Source of the DNA: a virus
IMG/VR virus record: IMGVR_UViG_3300025122_000048
Coordinates: 1-40,112 of that record
Strand: one strand, 5' to 3'
Length of the DNA stretch: 40,112 nt
The position numbers and the translations under genes are program-made. The notes beneath the pieces were generated by a model. It made no database searches, was not told the origin of the DNA, and saw only the letters and a list, made by a program, of their open reading frames with translations. Shown piece after piece: positions 24,886 to 33,765 of the stretch (positions within the stretch are counted from its first letter, which is position 1; every line of letters starts with the position of its first letter).

Positions 24886-27719
24886 TGATAGTAGCAGCTC
24901 CCGATCCATTAAAAATTCTTTCACAGCCCGAAATAGCTGAGTCCAGGATTCTTGATGAATTCACTGTAACTGAAGAGGAGATCTCTCATGTGTTAGAGGA
25001 GGGAGTGTGGATGACGAGCACACCCCCAGATGAGGAAAAAAATGATTTGGGTGTTAGATATTTTAGATATCAATTTTTATTCAAGGCAGATCTCAGAGTG
25101 GCGCTTGACAGCAATCATCTAAGGGTCAGATTTTCTATTAGAAAGAATACAAAGCAAAAAAGAGTTTCCTTCTTTTCAGGGATCAACCCGAATCCAGCAT
25201 CAGTTGTCGCCTCTCTATACGTTGGGCAGCAGGTAAGAGTTAATACGCTTTCTGCAAATGACAGGGATGGATTGATTTTTAGAAAATTTATAGATCTCAC
25301 AAAGGAATTTGATAATGCTAAGTTAAGGAATGCCTTTCCCACATCTGAACTTCCCGCTCTAAGCGATAGAGATTTATTTGGAACAATTGAAGTGACAAAG
25401 ATCGTGAAAGTTGGAGACTTTAAGAAGACTGGGAAAAATATTATACTTGCTCAGAGAGAGGTATCTAGTTTGAATCAAGTATCTAATTCTAATTCATTCA
25501 AAAAGAATTATGAGATTGTAATATCAAATGGAATAGATCCTGCTCAAACTACACTTCCAACAGTTGATGAGTCTCCAGCAGATCCTAGAAAAAGAGGAAC
25601 ATTTGTCACACCGTCACTAGCCACTGATAAAGAAATAGTCGACGGAGCCATGTTTCAGATGAGAAAGTCTGTAACTCAGTCCTCAGTGAGGACAGCTCCA
25701 AGGGTCAATTTAGATGGATTTAACAAGACAGATGGTGTGGCAGTTAACGTTAAAATTACTAATAGAGTAAGATTAATGTCTGTGATAGTGGATATTCCAA
25801 TAAGGGACATAGGCCTAGGAGGTAAATTTTTTATAACTCTAGACGCAATGTCATTAAAGAAGAATACAATTGGACAGACGCTGGAGATGGAGATTAACCA
25901 TAGCCAAAATATTGATGATTATTATGTTCCGAGAGACATAGTGAGGCTTCGTGCTAGTTCATCATTTGCATCTAATGCACATTTTTTTGTAGGAAATATC
26001 GTTAAGACTGATAAAAATATAAAAGGCGCTCAGATATATAAAAGAGTCTTGAGTGAGACGTCACCCTATGCACGTTCAATGTTTGTAAAAACATCACAAT
26101 TTATGTTTTCAAATCAGACGCAGCGAAAACTTACATCTCAAAGTACACTTCCTATATTTTCTAGAAAAAGTAGAAGAGTGGACACTAGAAGTACTGCTAG
26201 GGTTAATATTACTAGAGCACTAACTATTGGAAGAAGAGGGGGTGTCTATGGAAACTTTTCTTCTTCTGTTGCAAAGGTTGGACCTTTTATATCATATACG
26301 GGAAATATCTATACAACATCAACGGATAGAGGAGTTCAAATTATATCTAAGAATCTGTGCCTAGGAGTATCTGGATTTTGCTTCCTGAAGAGAGACATAA
26401 CGAAAAATCAGTCTAGATTTGAAAAAGTATCTCCAAACGGAGGAGCTATATTTGATCTAAATGATCCATCAGCTGATGAGGGGCTGACAAGATCCTATGC
26501 GCATGCGTATAATTCAAGATCTACAAACATGGCTGTACTAGATCTCGATGTAAAGGATGGTCATCTCTATGAGTATAAGATAAAATTATACTTAGAGTCA
26601 GGTGTGTCAAAGACGTCATCGACTTCAAGAATTCATTTTCATAAAACTCCAATGAAGGCAATAACTTCAAGGGTATCTGGCATAGAGCATGCGATAGTTA
26701 CTTCAAATAGAAATACAATTAATTCAGAATTTCCATCTGCTGCCACATCAGCCACTGTAAGATTTAAAATAAACTATTCCATAGCTGGAAATGACACATC
26801 TGATCTTCTTAAAATTTTAAGTGCATCTGGTCTAGCAAACCTCTACGGCGGAGAAATAAATGCTGTAAAGGGGACACTTAGATCACTAATATCCTTTCAG
26901 ATCGAGAGATATAATGAATTAACGGGAGAGACATTTTACTTAGGAACGACACCAGAGGGATTATTTATAGATGATGGCGTAAGCACCCCGGGTCCTGCCC
27001 CAGCCCCCGGTCAAAAATATATCTATAGAATTATACCGCTATTAATTTCTCCTGCAGAGGTATCAGTTGAAATTGCAAGGCTGGTGTCTCCACAGCTAGT
27101 ACCCAACATATCAGTGACAACTGCGCTAGCTGATCCATCATCGCTAACTTCAATGAGATCATCAAATCTAGCTACAACCTCAGCCGACTTTAACAAGAAT
27201 ACTGCAGTTGGTGATTTCCAGAGATCGATTATTGATAAAAGCTATTCATCGAAAGCATTGGGACGAGGGTCTCTACGCTCCATGTCGACAGTTCCAATTG
27301 GATCATCACTTGGTATAGGATCTAGCTTTATGACTAGATACTCTACGGGAGATCATTTTGATATTTTTGTAAATACCGGATACAGAAATATAGCGACAAT
27401 TCCCGGAAAGATAACATCTGGAGGTCACGGTGGCGCGATAGTTAGGTGGTCACTTGCACCCCAAAGCTCGTATTCCTCGCAGAATCTAGATTACTTTGTC
27501 GTGATAGCTAAAAAGCAGGGAAAGAGATATATCGCTGGAAATTGTCATATAGGATCGATGACATCCTTTAAATTTATTGATTTTACAAATACAGAATTTA
27601 TAGGAGTTATAGACTATGCTGTAGTTCCCATTTATTTAGATGGAAGATCTGGATCTGAAATTACAATAGGACGAATTAGACAAATGGATAGAAATACAAA
27701 ATTTAAGAGGGGTAGATAA
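24885..27719 (+). CDS. Large virion protein with FN3-like beta domains, 944 aa
   Basis: The ATG at 24885 overlaps the previous stop by one base. The protein is beta-rich and basic (many Lys/Arg in the first half, for example KNTKQKRVSFF). Strand motifs reminiscent of fibronectin type III repeats occur at least three times: LYEYKIKLYLESGVS near 560-574, GQKYIYRIIPLL near 708-719, and IGVIDYAVVPIYLDGRSG near 905-922. In each, an aromatic-x-aromatic strand is followed by a loop. FN3-like domains in phage virion proteins are usually surface-exposed and help adhesion. A Pro/Ala-rich linker (PGPAPAPG) lies near 700. No enzymatic motif is visible. I do not recognise the N-terminal half. Confidence 0.6.
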   Translation: MIVAAPDPLKILSQPEIAESRILDEFTVTEEEISHVLEEGVWMTSTPPDEEKNDLGVRYFRYQFLFKADLRVALDSNHLRVRFSIRKNTKQKRVSFFSGINPNPASVVASLYVGQQVRVNTLSANDRDGLIFRKFIDLTKEFDNAKLRNAFPTSELPALSDRDLFGTIEVTKIVKVGDFKKTGKNIILAQREVSSLNQVSNSNSFKKNYEIVISNGIDPAQTTLPTVDESPADPRKRGTFVTPSLATDKEIVDGAMFQMRKSVTQSSVRTAPRVNLDGFNKTDGVAVNVKITNRVRLMSVIVDIPIRDIGLGGKFFITLDAMSLKKNTIGQTLEMEINHSQNIDDYYVPRDIVRLRASSSFASNAHFFVGNIVKTDKNIKGAQIYKRVLSETSPYARSMFVKTSQFMFSNQTQRKLTSQSTLPIFSRKSRRVDTRSTARVNITRALTIGRRGGVYGNFSSSVAKVGPFISYTGNIYTTSTDRGVQIISKNLCLGVSGFCFLKRDITKNQSRFEKVSPNGGAIFDLNDPSADEGLTRSYAHAYNSRSTNMAVLDLDVKDGHLYEYKIKLYLESGVSKTSSTSRIHFHKTPMKAITSRVSGIEHAIVTSNRNTINSEFPSAATSATVRFKINYSIAGNDTSDLLKILSASGLANLYGGEINAVKGTLRSLISFQIERYNELTGETFYLGTTPEGLFIDDGVSTPGPAPAPGQKYIYRIIPLLISPAEVSVEIARLVSPQLVPNISVTTALADPSSLTSMRSSNLATTSADFNKNTAVGDFQRSIIDKSYSSKALGRGSLRSMSTVPIGSSLGIGSSFMTRYSTGDHFDIFVNTGYRNIATIPGKITSGGHGGAIVRWSLAPQSSYSSQNLDYFVVIAKKQGKRYIAGNCHIGSMTSFKFIDFTNTEFIGVIDYAVVPIYLDGRSGSEITIGRIRQMDRNTKFKRGR

Positions 27720-30026
27720 ATGCCAATATCGTCGGGTAATTCACAGGGATCGATGAAAATGACAATTCAGCCTCCCCCCCACAACGCACCATCCGGAAAT
27801 ATGTCAGTTCTCGTAGCAGACCAGATAGGTTCACTATCGATGAATTCGCTATTTGAGGATCACCTCCACACTGATGGCGTCAATTATCAAAACGTATATC
27901 AGAATCCGGATCTTGAGACAGCACTGCTTTCAAGGGGATTTTCACAGCTGCGACCTGAAATTCTGGGTGTCTTTGAATTCACTCCTCCCCTAACAGAGGA
28001 CATACTCACTGCAGGCCCCAGTGGCGCACAGGTGCAGGGTGCGCCCTGGTCTGCTAGGCCGACGTACAGCACCAATGCGGCCGAGCTGTTTGATCTACAG
28101 TGCCAACTTAAGCAGCTAAGATATACTGAGGCATTAAAATTTTTAAGTCAGGAGATGAATCTTTCAACAGAGGAGATTGGAGCAGGGATTCAACTAAACC
28201 CTAATGATGAGGGAGGAATTTATCTAGAGCCATTTGATGCTGAGATGGGCGCAGCAAAGGACATCCTTGACTGGTTAACAGTAGGTTATAATTCTGTCAC
28301 AACAGTGCTGGAGGCGATGGATATAAAGTCAGCTCCTCATATCGGCATCGTTAACATCAATTCTAAAATATATGAATCACTAAGAATGTATGACCCAGAT
28401 GCTATCACAATCGCTCCTGAGAATTTAACTCTTCAGGAGTATATGAAATCTAGTTCAGGACTTGAGCTTCCTGATGGATGGTGGTCCTCTGCAACTCAAA
28501 CACAAATTATCGCACAGTTAATTCTCGATGTTGTCATGAGATTAATTTACCCAATTAAGGCTTACTCATATCCTCCCGGATGGCAGGTCAATGTCACAGA
28601 AGAGGGACTGGTCGTCGATGATGTAGAATTCAATCCTGGAACTGTACTGGGCCTAGACTATCTATATAATTCTGGGCTAGAAGAGACAATAACCGGAGCC
28701 ATATTACAGTTAAGATATCTACATGTAGACTCTTTGGCGATAAGTGAATCTTCGTCGACTGGACTCTCTTCATTTTCAAAAGGGGATTTCCAATCGCTTC
28801 GCGACAAGTTTATAGATACAGATGAAATAGGGATGGCGCTGTATGCATTTGCATCAGATCTAATGGTAAGGGCAGCTCTAGAGAGAGACACAGTAGATAT
28901 TCTCTCAGGCATTCCGAACAACGCTAGCAGTTTTAAAATTCTCAAAAAAATCTACGGTGCTAGCCCCAACACACATAATATAGCTAATATAGGCCCAAAC
29001 GTGGATCCGGACTCAATGATTATGCGATTAATGCCCAAAGATATGGACCCAGATACACATGTGGATAGAAAGATATCAACATTTCAGTACTCATCTCATA
29101 AAATGCCGCAAGGCAACTTCCCTCTCAGAACTGGAAAGTCATACTTTTTAGATGATATCGTGACTAAGGACGTCGCTCATGTCATGGTTAGACTTAGCGA
29201 GCTTAACTCTAATTTAACATACATTAAGGAAAAACTTATACAGTTAACGACGGCATTCAACTCTCCAAACTCAGTCGCCTCCCACCAGCCCTACATCGAA
29301 GAGGGTAAGATGCTTGCCTCTTCTCTAGTCTGGGATGTATTTCGTCAAGGTAGCGGTGCGATCGATCAGGTCCTGCTAGCAATCGAATCGGGTTCTATAG
29401 ATCCATTTGTAAAAATTTGTGTTGCAACAGCGGCAGCAGAAAATAGTAATATTGCGTGGAGTCTATTCAAGTATGTCATCTATAAAACTTTGTATCAGAG
29501 CGGATATGGCGATGCCTGGAAGTCATCAGCTCTGATGTCGGCTACAACTCTTATAACAGATTTATTAGAGTTGCATCCTGGTCTGACCGGTGAGATCGAC
29601 AAAATGAATAGGGCAGATATAGATATGGGCGGCGGAAAAGTCACAGTTAGTGCATCAGAAGATACTGGAGTATCCGGAGCCTATGCGGGAATACAGCTAT
29701 CTCAACTTCATTCAATTACAACCCCTGAGATGTTAGCAGTATTTGATAATGACGTCGAGATCGGTTCCCAGGAAGGGGATGCCGGAGATCTTTTTGATAT
29801 GGGCTATGTAGGAATGAATGTCTGGATAAAAAGGTTGCGTGGCACATATGGGCTGCTTCCATCATCTCTGCTTAGTTTGACTGGTCCGAATCTAAAGTCC
29901 TCATATTTGGGAGGAGTGGCAATCTGTTTCTTCTGGCAGCTGCAGGTATATAGGGAAGCTCTTAGATTTAAACAGGTGGCGGGCGAAGCTCACCTTGGTG
30001 GTCAGGCAGTTGAGGGAGGAGCATAG
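27720..30026 (+). CDS. Unknown virion protein, 768 aa, mostly helical
   Basis: I do not recognise this protein. It starts with a disordered, Pro-rich segment (MPISSGNSQGSMKM) and then becomes strongly helical, in contrast to the beta-rich proteins around it. Recognisable stretches are LFDLQCQLKQLRYTEAL, MALYAFASDLMVRAALE, HVMVRLSELNSNLTYIKEKL and GGVAICFFWQLQVYREAL. The middle segment IIAQLILDVVMRLIYPIKAY is apolar but interrupted by charges, so a membrane role is possible yet unproven. It begins with its ATG immediately after the previous stop. Within a tail gene cluster, long helical proteins are often tail-lumen or ejected proteins; this is only a suggestion. GC content is moderately raised. 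Confidence 0.55.
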   Translation: MPISSGNSQGSMKMTIQPPPHNAPSGNMSVLVADQIGSLSMNSLFEDHLHTDGVNYQNVYQNPDLETALLSRGFSQLRPEILGVFEFTPPLTEDILTAGPSGAQVQGAPWSARPTYSTNAAELFDLQCQLKQLRYTEALKFLSQEMNLSTEEIGAGIQLNPNDEGGIYLEPFDAEMGAAKDILDWLTVGYNSVTTVLEAMDIKSAPHIGIVNINSKIYESLRMYDPDAITIAPENLTLQEYMKSSSGLELPDGWWSSATQTQIIAQLILDVVMRLIYPIKAYSYPPGWQVNVTEEGLVVDDVEFNPGTVLGLDYLYNSGLEETITGAILQLRYLHVDSLAISESSSTGLSSFSKGDFQSLRDKFIDTDEIGMALYAFASDLMVRAALERDTVDILSGIPNNASSFKILKKIYGASPNTHNIANIGPNVDPDSMIMRLMPKDMDPDTHVDRKISTFQYSSHKMPQGNFPLRTGKSYFLDDIVTKDVAHVMVRLSELNSNLTYIKEKLIQLTTAFNSPNSVASHQPYIEEGKMLASSLVWDVFRQGSGAIDQVLLAIESGSIDPFVKICVATAAAENSNIAWSLFKYVIYKTLYQSGYGDAWKSSALMSATTLITDLLELHPGLTGEIDKMNRADIDMGGGKVTVSASEDTGVSGAYAGIQLSQLHSITTPEMLAVFDNDVEIGSQEGDAGDLFDMGYVGMNVWIKRLRGTYGLLPSSLLSLTGPNLKSSYLGGVAICFFWQLQVYREALRFKQVAGEAHLGGQAVEGGA

Positions 30027-30040
30027 CAATCCTAGTGAAC

Positions 30041-30066
30041 TATAATGGAAGATGATATGTATAATG
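30041..30066 (+). promoter_or_regulatory. Two TATAATG boxes, possible late promoter
   Basis: TATAATG occurs at 30041-30047 and again at 30060-30066, 19 bases apart start to start, in the 57-base gap before the 522-residue protein gene. The second lies 24 bases before the ATG. T4 late promoters consist of a single TATAAATA-like box and no -35 element, so a box of this kind upstream of a structural gene could be read by the gp55-like sigma factor encoded at 6034. The match is inexact and the region AT-rich, so this is a candidate only. Confidence 0.3.
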
Positions 30067-30083
30067 TGATGGGAGAAAGATAA

Positions 30084-31652
30084 ATGGGGATGTATTCAAG
30101 CGACATCGAGCTGCGGAGCATCGCTGAGGAAACGAACTCTATCTGGTTCGTTAATATCAGATCTATGCGCTCGTATCAGCAGGCAGTTGATAATTTTGAA
30201 ATCCCTAGTAGTGATCTTCAGCACACGCTAGAGGGAAACCCCATGGCAAATACAAATATGCCTTATGATGAGTGGGATCGTTCAACTGGACAGAGGGAAG
30301 AAATTCTCGAGTGGCACGATAAAATGAATAGCGCATATAAGAAAATATTGCACCTAGATGCAGGAACATGGAATTCATTGCACTATTTAGATTCAATATT
30401 TACAAACTTTCTAAATAAGACGGATGCGATGGCGATCGCTTTCGATAATAATGACTTCACATCAAATGAATTTAATGAAGTTTTAACTAGGATAAAGGGC
30501 GATCCTGAATTTGGTAAACTAACACTTGTGTCGCTTAATAGGGATCAGCTTATGTTAAATAAATCTCTCTATGACTCTCTTTCAGTGGCTAATAGGGAGT
30601 ACCCTTACTTGCCAGCAACCAAGGCTGTGATGACAAATCAGGCAAAAAATCTCGCCACAGCTGCAACTTTTGGTAGTCTAGTTGAAACAAGATTATCTGG
30701 TAGAAAGAGAATTTTCGCTGTTGGCTTGCCAGCAGGACTTGTTGAGACCATGCGCAATAAGGCCATCGATGAGAAGGATGATATATCGTACAGACGGTCA
30801 AATATTATCAGCATAAAGGTGTGGAGAAGAAATCTTCTCAATGAGGCAGAGCAGGTACCTCCCAAGGAGTTTTTCTTTGATATGTCAAAATTTATCATAG
30901 AGGGAAGAGCGACTCCCACAGAAGTTGCCTCGGGCCTTCTAGATTCTGCTGATGGATGGAGTGAGGGTCAGGATAATATTGACCTTAGCCGCAATATTGT
31001 GATTAGGGGTTATTCTCCCGAGGGGCAGGATAGTATTACACAGGGATGGCTTTCATTCTTACAACAGCTGGGTCTCACCCTCAACAACGTGACCGATGGG
31101 CTCGACTCCTCTGTCTTTCATAATCACGTTCTTGACTTCTACCTTAAGCTCTACATGATGTTAACAACTGGAGTTGATGTATTTGAGGACATTTTTCCAT
31201 TCCTTGAGTCAGAGGTCATGTTTACAGGTCCTGATGAGGGATTAGAGGAAATTTTTGAATTAATGAAGAGGCAGATGGGAGAAATGTTTCCAACAAGAGA
31301 TGTAACGAGTGCAATAAATTATGATAGGCTTGTCGGAGAGATAACACGCTCGATACTTCTAAGCCCAAAAAAGTGGAGAAATAGGGTAATATATCCAAAG
31401 ATTTTTGATAGAGTTTTTTGTATTATTATTGATGAGCAAGAGGATTTTGACACTCGCTCATGGCACGAGAGAGTGGCAGATCTTGGCCCAAACATCCCAG
31501 ATGACGCTGTTGTTTTAGATCCCGTTGATGGAACACCACAGTTTGTAAATGCGACAGCTACAAATGTAGCAATATCAAGAGAGGATGAATTAAGAGATCC
31601 AACATATTATCAATTTTATGTAACAGTAACTCTTCATCCGCCAGCGGATTAA
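30084..31652 (+). CDS. Unknown virion protein, 522 aa, helical
   Basis: I do not recognise this protein. It is mostly helical, with LRSIAEETNSIWFVNIRSMR, ATKAVMTNQAKNLA, IFAVGLPAGLVETMRNKA and FLKLYMMLTTG-type segments, and no signal peptide. ATG 30084 follows GGGAGAAAG; a second ATG two codons on is possible. It is separated from the preceding 768-residue protein by 57 bases containing a pair of TATAATG boxes. Together with that protein it forms a helical island inside the beta-rich virion genes. The stretch ISIKVWRRNLLN followed by EFFFDMSKFIIEG suggests a beta domain near the middle. Role unknown. Confidence 0.55.
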   Translation: MGMYSSDIELRSIAEETNSIWFVNIRSMRSYQQAVDNFEIPSSDLQHTLEGNPMANTNMPYDEWDRSTGQREEILEWHDKMNSAYKKILHLDAGTWNSLHYLDSIFTNFLNKTDAMAIAFDNNDFTSNEFNEVLTRIKGDPEFGKLTLVSLNRDQLMLNKSLYDSLSVANREYPYLPATKAVMTNQAKNLATAATFGSLVETRLSGRKRIFAVGLPAGLVETMRNKAIDEKDDISYRRSNIISIKVWRRNLLNEAEQVPPKEFFFDMSKFIIEGRATPTEVASGLLDSADGWSEGQDNIDLSRNIVIRGYSPEGQDSITQGWLSFLQQLGLTLNNVTDGLDSSVFHNHVLDFYLKLYMMLTTGVDVFEDIFPFLESEVMFTGPDEGLEEIFELMKRQMGEMFPTRDVTSAINYDRLVGEITRSILLSPKKWRNRVIYPKIFDRVFCIIIDEQEDFDTRSWHERVADLGPNIPDDAVVLDPVDGTPQFVNATATNVAISREDELRDPTYYQFYVTVTLHPPAD

Positions 31653-31653
31653 T

Positions 31654-31670
31654 GAATAATATGATTATTC
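31654..31670 (+). repeat. Hairpin just after the stop codon
   Basis: GAATAAT (31654-31660) and ATTATTC (31664-31670) are perfect inverted repeats around a 3-base loop, starting two bases after the TAA of the 522-residue protein gene. The stem is 7 bp but almost all A-T, and no T-tract follows, so it is a weak terminator at best. It is followed at once by the palindrome TCTATATAGA (31669-31678), which could serve as a TATA-type promoter box for the next gene, 27-30 bases before its ATG. Confidence 0.35.
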
Positions 31671-31699
31671 TATATAGAAAAATGAAAGGAACATAAGAC

Positions 31700-33706
31700 A
31701 TGGTAGCTCCGCAAAATCAAAATGATGATGATCAGATCCAGGGCGAATCAGATAATCTTTCAGAGATGACGTCATGGGTCGGGGCAGCACTTCCGTCTGA
31801 ACCTGTGACTCTTATTAATATACCTGAGCCAAAAAGTGTTTTAGGAAAGTTTGTCTATAATTTCTATACCAGGGATGAAAGAACAAACGGAAATGGAACC
31901 TTAGCAATAGATCTAGCAAATCCCAGTCAAGAGCAGCAAAATTTAGCGAAATCAAGAAAATTTCCAAGATACGTGAGATTATCAATTCAGCCCACGAGCT
32001 TCGGCTCAAAGGATCCCATGCTCGTGGGAATTGCAAATCAATTGGGCTCAAATTTAATTAATGATCATAAGAATCTTATTCAATTTGAAGGTGCAATTGC
32101 AAGTAATAAGTTCGCCGGCATAAGATTGCAAGATAATCAGGTCGATCAAAGCTTTTATTACGCATTGTCGTCATCTGTGGCCTTTTTTGGAATAGATACC
32201 AGCACCAGCGGAAATTCAATTTCTACAGAGTTAAATGCTGTGATATCATCGTCTGCAGCGTTTGGGCCGAGCGGTCTTCAAATAAGAGATTCACTGTCTA
32301 ATATTCAGTCTCAGGGAGTGAGTTATGCACCAACAGATGTTAGAAATGCTATCGCAAATGATGCATTTAGATCAGTTAGATTTATTGATTTCAACATGAA
32401 TATTAATAATAAAGTGATATCTAATATCTTGCAGGGATCTGTGGAGGATAAAACAAATATTTATGAAGACGAATTGGAATCTATGGCTATAGCAGCTAAA
32501 AATATTCAATCTCAAGCTGTTATACAAAGTAATCCAACCACAGTCTCAGCAGATGAATATGAAACTCCTGTTTCTGCTATAGACGTTTTTACCACCTCAG
32601 ATTCAAGCGTGTCTTCATCTGGTAATTTAAATGAGGGATCACTTGCAGTGGGATACTGGATTGAAAAGTTTGAACTTGTGATGAAGCCTGATGGGAACTA
32701 TGATAGAGTTAATCATGATCCATTAATAGTGAATCATTACGGACCTCTAAATATTTTAGATACATCTGTAAAGTATGGAGGAACATATCTCTATAATGTA
32801 AGAACGGTCGCTCTGACTAGATTTGAAGCGCTTAAGCGAGATGAAACAGCAAACGTTGAAGATGAGATTGTCGTAGCAGTTATCATGATAGCTTCATCTG
32901 GAGTAATGCTAAAGGTACAGTGCACAGAGAATATCCCACCAGACCCTCCGGGAAATATATCATTTAAATATGATTATCAAAATGATAACCTTATGATTTT
33001 TTGGGAGGAGCCTCTAAATCCGCAGAGAGATGTCGTAAGATACCAAATATTTAGAAGAAACTCTATAGATGTACCATTTACACTAATAAGAGAGTTTGAT
33101 TTTGATAAGTCAACTTCAAGAGTCCAGCCGGTTGAAGTTGCACCAGAAGATCTAATATTGAAGATGAATGGAGCGAGGAAGTTTTTTAGAGATTTAGAAT
33201 TCACAAAAACATCAAAATATATTTACTCTATCACATGCGTGGATGCTAGAGGATTCACGTCAAACTATTCCTCACAGTTTGAAGTTTCATTTAGCGTGGG
33301 AGAAAATAAATTAAAGACAAAGCTGGTCTCTAAAAAGGATGCTCCAAAGCCATACCCCAATCTATATCTAAATCAAGATCTATTTGTTGATACAATGAAA
33401 GATTCAGGACACTCTAGGCTTCGAATATTTTTTGATCCAGAGTACTATGATGTATTTAGAACGACCGGCCAGGTAGAGACATTTGAATGGGAGGGTAAGA
33501 TATTATCTTCTACAAAACAAACTCAGTCATTAAATTTAATAGGCAATAATTATAAACTACAGATCATTAATGTTGACAATCAGATGAGTCAGCTTGTAAG
33601 TGTGGCTGTCAATGATCTAACTGGATCACCAATAGAGATACCAGCAAATCAAGGAAATCTATCGAGCGTATCAAGCATGATTCAGTCAGAGTTAAATTCA
33701 ACATGA
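31700..33706 (+). CDS. Virion protein with FN3-like C-terminal domains, 668 aa
   Basis: The N-terminus is disordered and acidic (MVAPQNQNDDDQIQGESDN). The middle is Ser/Asn/Ile-rich with no known signature. FN3-like elements are seen in the second half: YGGTYLYNVRTVAL near 358-370, then ENIPPDPPGNISFKYDYQ with LMIFWEEPLNPQRDVVRYQI, where the Pro-rich start and the Trp strand are typical, and finally KYIYSITCVDARGFTSNYSS near 505-524. The start is ATG 31700 behind AAAGGA. Such proteins commonly decorate phage tails or baseplates and contact surface polysaccharides. No enzyme motif is visible; the FN3 call rests on strand pattern only. Confidence 0.6.
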   Translation: MVAPQNQNDDDQIQGESDNLSEMTSWVGAALPSEPVTLINIPEPKSVLGKFVYNFYTRDERTNGNGTLAIDLANPSQEQQNLAKSRKFPRYVRLSIQPTSFGSKDPMLVGIANQLGSNLINDHKNLIQFEGAIASNKFAGIRLQDNQVDQSFYYALSSSVAFFGIDTSTSGNSISTELNAVISSSAAFGPSGLQIRDSLSNIQSQGVSYAPTDVRNAIANDAFRSVRFIDFNMNINNKVISNILQGSVEDKTNIYEDELESMAIAAKNIQSQAVIQSNPTTVSADEYETPVSAIDVFTTSDSSVSSSGNLNEGSLAVGYWIEKFELVMKPDGNYDRVNHDPLIVNHYGPLNILDTSVKYGGTYLYNVRTVALTRFEALKRDETANVEDEIVVAVIMIASSGVMLKVQCTENIPPDPPGNISFKYDYQNDNLMIFWEEPLNPQRDVVRYQIFRRNSIDVPFTLIREFDFDKSTSRVQPVEVAPEDLILKMNGARKFFRDLEFTKTSKYIYSITCVDARGFTSNYSSQFEVSFSVGENKLKTKLVSKKDAPKPYPNLYLNQDLFVDTMKDSGHSRLRIFFDPEYYDVFRTTGQVETFEWEGKILSSTKQTQSLNLIGNNYKLQIINVDNQMSQLVSVAVNDLTGSPIEIPANQGNLSSVSSMIQSELNST

Positions 33707-33720
33707 ATTTGATATTTAAC
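33691..33720 (+). repeat. Two overlapping inverted repeats around a stop codon
   Basis: AAATTC (33694-33699) pairs exactly with GAATTT (33705-33710), with the stop codon TGA (33704-33706) at the base of the loop. GTTAAAT (33691-33697) also pairs exactly with ATTTAAC (33714-33720). The two pairings share bases, so only one can form at a time. Stems are AT-rich and no T-tract follows, so termination is doubtful; an RNA-stability or start-control role for the following gene is possible. Confidence 0.3.
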
Positions 33721-33738
33721 TGAGTTATTTGTGAGCAG

Positions 33739-33747
33739 TATATTTAG
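33739..33747 (+). promoter_or_regulatory. TATA-type box, possible late promoter
   Basis: TATATTTAG lies 27 bases upstream of the ATG at 33766 in a 59-base gap and is followed by AAACAGGAG, which includes the ribosome site. It resembles other TATA-type boxes found in the longer gaps of this region (30060, 31671) and could be a T4-like late promoter without a -35 box. The similarity to TATAAATA is partial, and AT-rich background makes chance matches common. Confidence 0.25.
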
Positions 33748-33765
33748 AAACAGGAGATTATTAAT

